A DNA stretch of 11,901 bases from DAIUCA01 sp964613675. Its GTDB lineage: Bacteria > Pseudomonadota > Gammaproteobacteria > Competibacterales > Competibacteraceae. Position numbers and translations under genes: made by a program. Shown piece by piece: positions 6,817-11,901 of this stretch (positions are counted from its first letter, which is position 1; each line of letters begins with the position of its first letter). Under the pieces are notes generated by a model. The model did no database searches. It saw nothing but the letters and a program-made list of their open reading frames with translations, and was not told the DNA's origin. The stretch spans positions 1-11,901 of the forward strand of contig CAZTIH010000078.1 in the NCBI GenBank assembly GCA_964613675.1. The letters are read 5' to 3'.

Positions 6817-7157
6817 GAATTGGGTTGAGTTACTACAAGCACCTGACGATTTTCCACTGCGTCACTCGATACATGAGTTGTCACTCTCGCCACTTGAGTG
6901 TTTTCTACAGAAAGTTTCTGAGCAACCTGGTTAGGCTCAATTAAGGGAAGCCGACCGTTCACAGCATAGTGAAGATTAACTTTATTGCTGAGATGCGCAA
7001 ATTGTGCACCAACCGCAACCTGCTCGCGGTTAGTGGGGAAAGAGCTTGTGTTCCCCAGAATGTTGTTTACATGGCTTGCAAAGAGGCTCCCCCCAACAAG
7101 CACCGCGCTGCTGAGAAGTCCCAGTCCTAAAGTGGTACGGCTGAAGGTCATGAACAT
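6813..7157 (-). CDS. Small protein of unknown function, probably membrane-anchored or exported
   Basis: I do not recognise this 114-residue protein. The N-terminus (FMTFSRTTLGLGLLSSAVLV, then GGSLFASHV) is a single hydrophobic helix of about residues 8-29 after a short basic start. This suits a signal peptide or membrane anchor that places the remaining 85 polar residues in the periplasm. That part has no cysteines or known motif. The start at ATG 7157 is supported by a strong AGGAGAT ribosome site at 7162-7168, 4 bases away; a second ATG at 7151 is also possible. An in-frame extension to 7223 would run through the operator-like palindrome and is unlikely. A good promoter (TTGACA-18-TATACC) lies upstream. 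The gene is convergent with the DUF4149 gene, and the two stop codons share four bases. Promoter, ribosome site and protein composition together support a real gene. Confidence 0.72.
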   Translation of the reverse strand: MFMTFSRTTLGLGLLSSAVLVGGSLFASHVNNILGNTSSFPTNREQVAVGAQFAHLSNKVNLHYAVNGRLPLIEPNQVAQKLSVENTQVARVTTHVSSDAVENRQVLVVTQPNS

Positions 7158-7188
7158 GACGATCTCCTGCGATTGTTCTGTAGGGTTG

Positions 7189-7223
7189 CTTATACAAAGC
7201 CTACTTGTATAAGTGTTGTACAA
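7189..7223. promoter_or_regulatory. Operator-like inverted-repeat cluster in the leader of the small-protein gene
   Basis: CTTATACAA (7189-7197) and TTGTATAAG (7205-7213) form a perfect 9-bp inverted repeat with a 7-base centre. Two bases further on is the 8-bp palindrome TTGTACAA (7216-7223). The two elements share the half-site TTGTAYAA. The cluster sits directly after the -10 box at 7225-7230, over the predicted start of transcription and the 5' leader, which is a typical repressor position. In RNA the longer repeat could also fold as a 9-bp hairpin about 20 bases before the ribosome site. TGTACA/TATACA half-sites resemble those I recall being reported for LitR-type regulators, but the spacing differs. 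Confidence 0.6.
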
Positions 7224-7224
7224 A

Positions 7225-7254
7225 GGTATAGATGATTGTTTAGCTTGCTGTCAA
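7225..7254 (-). promoter_or_regulatory. Sigma70 promoter of the small-protein gene
   Basis: On the minus strand a consensus -35 TTGACA (7254-7249) is followed after 18 bases by TATACC (7230-7225); CTATAC with 17-base spacing is the alternative reading. Transcription would start near 7218, inside the palindrome TTGTACAA, leaving a leader of about 60 bases before the ATG at 7157. This is the best promoter match in the window. Confidence 0.65.
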
Positions 7255-7520
7255 TGGTCACTTTCGACATGGGTTATACGGATGAACAGTATCTGTCTCT
7301 AAAATCGTGCTATCTGTGCTTTTGAGGAAAAATAGCTTTTGCCAAAAGGGTTTTTGTGAGCGCTTTTCAAGATTTTCAGAAAAATCAATGTTTGATTGAC
7401 GAAGGAACGCACCATTTAACCGTTACGAACAAAAGTTCTACAACTTCCTTATCTTCTTTTTTAAGAATCAAGCCGTCCCTGCTTATCAACATTCCGTCTT
7501 TAGCCCTATCGTTAAACTTT
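7255..7520. other. Gene-free AT-rich stretch, possible decayed coding remnant
   Basis: No intact gene is convincing here. One plus-strand frame reads ATG 7269, MGYTDEQYLSLKSCYLCF, then stops at 7323-7325 and continues open from GTG 7356 to 7541. Another plus-strand frame, open from 7400 to 7588, reads RYEQKFYNFLIFFF and then KNQAVPAYQHSVFSP, which looks protein-like, but it has no start codon with a ribosome site and runs into the opposite-strand gene. This could be the remains of a small gene broken by a stop and a frameshift, or chance. No terminator, transposon end or RNA gene was recognised. Confidence 0.3.
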
Positions 7521-8252
7521 TTATTTATCTATGGCAATTAGCGGGTACAACAGCGTTAGTTTTTGCCAAATTTTCCGCGCTAATTCGTTAGTCAACATCT
7601 CAATATCGTTGACCGCATTGATGGTTTCATGGTCTTCCGTGCGTTGCCCATACAAAGCCGCTATTTTCCCCAAAATTGCAAGTAATTCAATGCAGTAATT
7701 GAAATAACGACTGAGTTGTGCCGCGTTCATCTCCTGCATCAACGGCGAATTTGCGGTGCGTACATAATGCCGCGACAATTTCTCAGGATCTTTAGAAAGC
7801 TGTCGCATATCCACGACATGCGCCAGAATTCGCAACTCATTGAGGGCTTTCAACGCCTTGGCGCGTTTGAGCCGAGTTTCTAGCGAGTAAATAAAGAAAA
7901 TCCCCAAGCCAATTAAAACGACAGTGTTCAAAGACGCTTCAACAGCTTGAATAATGTCCGTCACATTCTGTTCAAACAGACTGAATAGCAGCATTAGCAG
8001 TGACAATAGCATCATCACCCCCAACCAGCTGATTACTAGAACACGCAAAAATCGTATGCCATACATCGGTTTAACAATGTCATCTGCTCGCTTTTGCGAT
8101 ATCTGTGCAAGCGTCACGATTTTATCTGCTAACTGACGCAATTCGGACTTTGGAAACCGATCCGCTACCCGACGCGCGAGTTGTTCTGCTGCCCGAATGA
8201 CTCGTTCTGCATCCAGTTCATTATTAGCCTTCAGAAAAGACACCTGTGACAT
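7521..8252 (-). CDS. Uncharacterised membrane protein with two transmembrane helices
   Basis: This is a 243-residue protein of unknown function. Residues 1-65 are a charged, helical, probably cytosolic region. Two hydrophobic helices follow at about 68-93 and 107-124. The C-terminal 115 residues are helical and cytosolic, with the stretches RYFNYCIELLAILGKIAALY (182-201) and ELARKIWQKL (223-232). I recall a widespread but unnamed bacterial family with the same C-terminal pattern (RYLDYCxExLxLxGKxAALYxQ ... RKIWQK), so it is conserved rather than an orphan; this is from memory and unverified. A GAGGAT ribosome site precedes ATG 8252 by 5 bases. The deacetylase gene ends 34 bases upstream on the same strand, so the two probably form an operon. 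No terminator is seen downstream. Confidence 0.8.
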   Translation of the reverse strand: MSQVSFLKANNELDAERVIRAAEQLARRVADRFPKSELRQLADKIVTLAQISQKRADDIVKPMYGIRFLRVLVISWLGVMMLLSLLMLLFSLFEQNVTDIIQAVEASLNTVVLIGLGIFFIYSLETRLKRAKALKALNELRILAHVVDMRQLSKDPEKLSRHYVRTANSPLMQEMNAAQLSRYFNYCIELLAILGKIAALYGQRTEDHETINAVNDIEMLTNELARKIWQKLTLLYPLIAIDK

Positions 8253-8286
8253 AAAGAATCCTCAATTTACCCAAAAGATGATCGCA

Positions 8287-9219
8287 TTATTGCTCCATTA
8301 ATAATGCTCGTACATGACTCGCAGCACACGACCCTAAAACTTCTAAGTTATATCCACCTTCGAGCAAAGAAATCAGCCTATTTTGGGCAAATTGCTGTGC
8401 TAACTCCGACAATTTCTTAGTCATCCAATTAAAGTCACTTTCGTGCAAATTTAAATTAGCCAACGGATCTAAATAGTGTGCATCAAAACCAGCAGAAATC
8501 ACGAGCAATTCGGGTTCGAACAACCGAATTTTGGGAATGATCTGTTGCGTAAAGGCGTGACGAATTTCCGCAGAGCCACTGTGTGGTACCAAAGGGATAT
8601 TTAAGACATTTTCCGCAACACCTTTCTCGTATTTTGCCCCCGTCCCCGGATAAAGCGGCGATTGATGGATTGAAACATAAAGATAATGTGCATCGTTCTG
8701 TAAGGCGGCTTGGGTTCCATTGCCGTGATGAACATCGAAATCTACTACTGCAACTCTTTGAATTTCATATTTTTTTCTTGCATAAGCGGCCACAATCGCT
8801 GCATTGCTAAATAAACAAAATCCCATCACCTGCTCGGGTTCCGCATGATGGCCTGGTGGGCGCAACACACAAAAAGCGTTGGTAATCTCCTTGGCCATGA
8901 TGGCATCTAACGCCGCGCACCCCGCACCTGCCGACCGCCTTGCCGCTGCGGCTGACCCTGGCGATACCACTGTGTCTCCATCAATCCCTGCATACCCCTG
9001 CTGCGGAATAGCGTTAAAAACATGATCGAGATGGGCTTGGCTGTGAATGAGCTTTAATTGCGCGTCCGTCGCTAAGGGAGCCTCCCGCCACACCAATGAG
9101 GCAAATTCAGGGGTTTTTAACGCATTGATGATGGCATCTAAACGCGCTGCACATTCTGGATGCCCCACACGAGTGTCGTGTTGCCAGCAATCGGAGTGGT
9201 GATAAATCGCGGTAGTCAT
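8287..9219 (-). CDS. Histone deacetylase family protein (class II type, zinc-dependent)
   Basis: This belongs to the zinc amidohydrolase superfamily of histone deacetylases, acetylpolyamine deacetylases and AcuC. In bacteria the substrate is usually an acetyl-lysine protein or an acetylated small amine; it cannot be told from sequence. From ATG 9219 the protein has 310 residues. Visible are the N-terminal GHPECAARL, the charge-relay pair H124-H125 in RPPGHHAEPEQVMGFCLF, zinc ligands D162 and H164 (DFDVHHGNGTQ) and D246 (SAGFDAH), and the catalytic Tyr Y290 (LEGGY). All key residues are kept, so an active enzyme is expected. A GAGAA ribosome site lies before this ATG. A TTG-started extension to 9324 would add 35 residues without family similarity and was not used. 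It diverges from queA and precedes the two-helix membrane protein gene by 34 bases. Confidence 0.93.
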   Translation of the reverse strand: MTTAIYHHSDCWQHDTRVGHPECAARLDAIINALKTPEFASLVWREAPLATDAQLKLIHSQAHLDHVFNAIPQQGYAGIDGDTVVSPGSAAAARRSAGAGCAALDAIMAKEITNAFCVLRPPGHHAEPEQVMGFCLFSNAAIVAAYARKKYEIQRVAVVDFDVHHGNGTQAALQNDAHYLYVSIHQSPLYPGTGAKYEKGVAENVLNIPLVPHSGSAEIRHAFTQQIIPKIRLFEPELLVISAGFDAHYLDPLANLNLHESDFNWMTKKLSELAQQFAQNRLISLLEGGYNLEVLGSCAASHVRALLMEQ

Positions 9220-9377
9220 CTTTATTCTCGCAGTTAAATCGACTCGATGCGCGACTTTCCCCGACTTCTCCATACAGTGCAACGCCCGTTCATCTGAACC
9301 CTCATTTCTCGTGTTCTCCTGCAATTTTTCTTGCGTACAGTGATGTTGTCCCGCTTTCCACTTGCCGTGAAATTCCC

Positions 9378-10403
9378 ATGCAACTCGCCGACTTTGATTA
9401 TGTGCTCCCTCCAGAACTCATCGCACAGGCGCCACTCCCTCAGCGCAGTCACAGCCGTTTATTGATCGTCGAAAAATCCACCCTACGCGATCAATATTTC
9501 TACGAACTCCCCAAATTTCTGAATCCGAGTGACGTTCTGATCTTCAACGATACCCGCGTGATCCCTGCCCGTTTATTCGCAAATAAGGCGAGTGGTGGAG
9601 CCGTCGAAATTCTGATCGAACGACTTATCGATACCCACCGTGCGCTGGCCCATCTGCGGGTAAGTCGGAAACCCGCTATCGGGTCATTTCTCTATCTAAA
9701 TCAAGGATATAGGCTACAATTTGTTGGTCGGCGAGACGATTTATTTGAATTAGCAAGCGCAATCCCATTCGCTGAGGTGCTGGTTCGACATGGCCAAACC
9801 CCTTTGCCCCCCTATGTCGAACGTCCCCCTGATGAACTGGATTCGACGCGCTATCAGACGGTCTATGCCACACATCCAGGCGCAATCGCAGCCCCAACCG
9901 CAGGGTTACATTTCGATGAGTCGCTGCTAAAAACGCTGCAAATTCAAGGCATTGAATATGGGTTTGTCACCTTACACATTGGCGCGGGGACTTTCCAACC
10001 CGTTCGAGCAGACAATGTCCGACAACATCAGATGCACTCGGAATGGCTTCAAATTTCTGAAGCGACGGTTGACTTGATTTTAGCCGCAAAAACCCAACAT
10101 CGGCGCATCATCGCTGTAGGAACAACGGTTGTGCGAGCACTGGAAACCGCTGCACTATCAAGTGGTGTTTTGCAACCTTTTACAGGGGAATCGCAGTTGT
10201 TTATTTACCCCGGCTTTCCATTTCGCGTAGTGGACGGGTTAATTACAAACTTCCACTTACCCCGTTCGACGCTACTGATGCTGGTATCCGCAATGATTGG
10301 GCGCGAACGGTTAATGGCCAGCTACGCCCATGCTATCGCACAGAAATACCGATTTTTTAGCTATGGTGATGCTATGTTTATTCCTCAACGGGAGTCTGAA
10401 TAA
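9378..10403 (+). CDS. queA: tRNA preQ1(34) S-adenosylmethionine ribosyltransferase-isomerase
   Basis: QueA moves the ribosyl group of S-adenosylmethionine to preQ1 in the anticodon wobble position of tRNA, making epoxyqueuosine. The 341-residue protein is full length. Visible family motifs are NDTRVIPARL (57-66), PLPPYVERP (142-150), YQTVYATHP plus IAAPTAGLHF (159-179), VTLHIGAGTF (197-206), AVGTTVVRALE, and NFHLPRSTLLMLV near the C-terminus. The ATG at 9378 has only a weak GTGA-like ribosome site. No strong promoter was found in the 158-base gap to the divergent deacetylase gene. In many gammaproteobacteria queA is followed by tgt, yajC and secDF; here htpX follows instead, with its ATG sharing one base with the queA stop, implying translational coupling. 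Confidence 0.97.
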   Translation: MQLADFDYVLPPELIAQAPLPQRSHSRLLIVEKSTLRDQYFYELPKFLNPSDVLIFNDTRVIPARLFANKASGGAVEILIERLIDTHRALAHLRVSRKPAIGSFLYLNQGYRLQFVGRRDDLFELASAIPFAEVLVRHGQTPLPPYVERPPDELDSTRYQTVYATHPGAIAAPTAGLHFDESLLKTLQIQGIEYGFVTLHIGAGTFQPVRADNVRQHQMHSEWLQISEATVDLILAAKTQHRRIIAVGTTVVRALETAALSSGVLQPFTGESQLFIYPGFPFRVVDGLITNFHLPRSTLLMLVSAMIGRERLMASYAHAIAQKYRFFSYGDAMFIPQRESE

Positions 10404-11275
10404 TGATGCGAATTGGCTTGTTTTTATTGACAAATATCGCTGTGCTGCTCGTCCTCAACATCGTGCTTACCGTGCTAGGACTCGATCGCACCGTCGGTGC
10501 CGGTGTTATAGTCATGGCACTGATTTTCGGCATGGGCGGCGCGTTTATTTCTCTGATGCTCTCGAAAACGATGGCGAAATGGACAACCGGCGCGCAAGTC
10601 ATCGACCGCCCCCAAGACGACACCGAAGCCTGGTTACTCGACACGGTACATCGACAAGCTCGGCAAGCGGGAATCGGAATGCCCGAGGTCGCTATTTTCC
10701 CCGCTGCTGAACCGAATGCCTTTGCCACCGGTGCAAGTCGCGATGATGCGTTGGTTGCGGTGAGTATCGGCTTGCTACAAAACATGGATGCAGATGAAAT
10801 CAAAGCCGTATTGGGTCATGAGATCGCTCATATTGCGAACGGCGATATGCTCACAATGACGCTATTGCAAGGTGTGTTGAACACATTTGTGATGATTTTC
10901 GCTCGCGTTCTGGGAACGCTTATCGACAAAGCCCTTTCCGGATCTCAAAACGACGCACGACCTTCTTTTGGATTGGGCTACTATCTCGGTTATTTCGTTG
11001 CAGAGATCGTTTTGGGCATCTTAGCCAGTCTGGTAGTCATGGCATTCAGTCGTTATCGCGAATATCGAGCAGATGAAGGGGGGGCGCGGTTGAGCAGTCG
11101 TGACCAGATGATCGCCGCGCTTGAACGCCTTCGCCAACTCCAGGGTTTACCAAGTGAAATGCCTGGGGAGTTGGCGGCTTTTGGGATTCGTGGCGGGGGC
11201 ATGATGGAGTGGTTTGCGTCCCACCCGCCACTCGAAAAACGCATCGCAGCCCTTCAGAACAACTTTCATCGCTAA
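10403..11275 (+). CDS. htpX: Membrane zinc metalloprotease HtpX
   Basis: HtpX is an inner-membrane M48 zinc protease that degrades misfolded membrane proteins, in concert with FtsH in E. coli. The 290-residue length is standard (E. coli 293). Membrane helices lie at about 4-24 and 31-53, then about 153-174 and 195-215. The zinc site is H139-E140-x-x-H143 in GHEIAHIANGDM, with third ligand E220 in RYREYRAD. The C-terminal SHPPLEKRIAAL motif is typical. The ATG at 10403 overlaps the queA stop (TAATG), with GGGAG 8 bases upstream inside queA; a second ATG follows at once at 10406. The downstream EAL gene converges, with only 6 bases between stop codons and no visible terminator. Confidence 0.96.
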   Translation: MMRIGLFLLTNIAVLLVLNIVLTVLGLDRTVGAGVIVMALIFGMGGAFISLMLSKTMAKWTTGAQVIDRPQDDTEAWLLDTVHRQARQAGIGMPEVAIFPAAEPNAFATGASRDDALVAVSIGLLQNMDADEIKAVLGHEIAHIANGDMLTMTLLQGVLNTFVMIFARVLGTLIDKALSGSQNDARPSFGLGYYLGYFVAEIVLGILASLVVMAFSRYREYRADEGGARLSSRDQMIAALERLRQLQGLPSEMPGELAAFGIRGGGMMEWFASHPPLEKRIAALQNNFHR

Positions 11276-11281
11276 TCAGAA

Positions 11282-11901
11282 CTAACCAGCGTACTCGGCA
11301 AAATCGAAATCGAGTGCGCCACTTGGCCCTTGAATCATGTCGCCCTGCACCAAGTTGATGCCAAACTGATAGATACTCGTCATTTGAGACGGACTCGCAA
11401 TTTCAGAAGCGATGATCTTGATACTTTTCTCACTGGCTAATTCGTTTAATCGCTTCATCGCAACCTTCAAAACATCATCCTTATCCTTGGATTTAGCGAC
11501 TTTCTCGATAAACCCGATGTCGAGCTTTACATAATCGGGTAACAGGCTATTTAACAGAATTTCCGAGTTCGATTTACCGCCAAAGTGAGAAATGCAGAAG
11601 CCGCAACCGAAAGGTCGCAGCCGAGTCCGTAAGCTCTTCGCGCCATCAAACTGCTGTTCTGCCGTTTCCTCCTGCACTTCAAGCACCAATGATTTGCCTG
11701 GCGTTTGATTGTTATCCACAAAATGCACCAGCCAATCATGAAAAGCCTTATCATTCAAAGCATTAGCGGAAAGTCGGATGAACATCATCGGCGGAATTTT
11801 TACCTTGCCCGCGGCCGCCAATGCTAACTCGACGGTCGTTTTATCGAGCGGCAACATCAGCTTAAATTGCTCGGCTTGTTGCAAGGTTTTGTTATCGAAA
11901 A
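11282..11901 (-). CDS. Degenerate EAL-domain protein, C-terminal part, cut by window edge
   Basis: This is the C-terminal end of a longer protein whose frame stays open to the window edge (about 206 codons visible). The fold signature is that of a c-di-GMP phosphodiesterase EAL domain: FIRLSANAL, SLVLEVQEE, then PDYVKLDIGFI, IIASEIASPSQ and LVQGDMIQGP. Several catalytic positions are changed. The Asn of VNLS is Arg, the metal-binding DDFG is SHFG (about 11579-11590), and both Glu of AEGVE are Ser and Ala. The Lys of KLD and the Gln of VQG remain. Hydrolysis is therefore unlikely; a c-di-GMP-binding or purely structural role, as in FimX, fits better. The tail GPSGALDFDF is somewhat FimX-like, but that link is tentative. 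The EAL motif itself and any upstream REC, PAS or GGDEF domain lie outside the window. Confidence 0.85.
   Translation of the reverse strand, partial: FDNKTLQQAEQFKLMLPLDKTTVELALAAAGKVKIPPMMFIRLSANALNDKAFHDWLVHFVDNNQTPGKSLVLEVQEETAEQQFDGAKSLRTRLRPFGCGFCISHFGGKSNSEILLNSLLPDYVKLDIGFIEKVAKSKDKDDVLKVAMKRLNELASEKSIKIIASEIASPSQMTSIYQFGINLVQGDMIQGPSGALDFDFAEYAG

Noticed and set aside
7158..7223. N-terminal extension of the small unknown protein to 7223
   Set aside because: It would translate through the palindrome and leader, and ATG 7157 with AGGAGAT is far better supported.
7336..7355. CTTTTGCCAAAAG followed by GGTTTTTG as a plus-strand terminator
   Set aside because: The arms leave only a one-base loop, which cannot form an RNA hairpin, and the stem is AT-rich; no plus-strand gene ends here.
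7356..7541. A 61-residue plus-strand open frame starting at GTG
   Set aside because: It has no ribosome site, low-complexity Ser/Leu composition, and overlaps the end of the better-supported opposite-strand gene. It is mentioned only as part of a possible remnant.
9220..9324. N-terminal extension of the deacetylase to a TTG start
   Set aside because: The added 35 residues have no family counterpart, and the ATG at 9219 has a suitable ribosome site and begins where relatives begin.
10378..10803. A 141-residue open frame on the minus strand across the queA end and htpX start
   Set aside because: It is the antisense of htpX, rich in Ser, Thr, Pro and Ala with no recognisable motif and no ribosome site; htpX is certain.
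1..11901. CRISPR arrays, insertion sequences, phage genes, toxin-antitoxin pairs or riboswitches
   Set aside because: No spaced direct repeats, transposase motifs, terminal repeats or recognised riboswitch cores were seen by reading both strands.

Overview
The window looks like a chromosomal housekeeping stretch from a gammaproteobacterium of moderate GC content. The main evidence is the gene order on the minus strand, ispE - tRNA-Gln(TTG) - prs - rplY - pth - ychF, which is a conserved arrangement in that class. The protein sequences also fit that class. The degenerate EAL protein and the two-helix membrane protein could suit a sulfur-oxidising lineage such as Thiotrichales, but that assignment is inference only.

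Layout. From 1 to 4063, all on the minus strand: the N-terminal part of ychF (cut by the window edge), pth, rplY, a perfect hairpin terminator, prs (TTG start), tRNA-Gln and ispE. lolB, which usually precedes ispE, is absent; rnd (4128-5285, plus) diverges from ispE instead. From 5404 to 6816, plus strand: a MerR-type regulator fused to a cobalamin-binding-like domain, then a DUF4149/TMEM205-like membrane protein. From 6813 to 7157, minus strand: a small, unrecognised, probably exported protein. Its stop codon overlaps that of the DUF4149 gene, and it has a clear sigma70-type promoter with an operator-like inverted-repeat cluster. From about 7255 to 7520 there is no convincing intact gene. From 7521 to 9219, minus strand: an uncharacterised two-helix membrane protein preceded by a class II histone-deacetylase-family enzyme. 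From 9378 to 11275, plus strand: queA and htpX, overlapping by one base. From 11282 to the window end, minus strand: the C-terminal part of a degenerate EAL-domain protein.

How the genes work together. The left block serves translation and precursor supply: Pth recycles peptidyl-tRNA, L25 binds 5S rRNA, Prs makes PRPP, IspE makes an isoprenoid precursor, and RNase D and QueA mature tRNAs. HtpX covers membrane-protein quality control.

I found no complete new system. The part most worth a second look is 5404-7257: a LitR/CarH-like regulator that has lost the cobalt-ligand histidine of its B12 site, next to a small unknown gene whose promoter carries TGTACA/TATACA-type repeats. No rRNA, CRISPR array, insertion sequence or phage gene was recognised.
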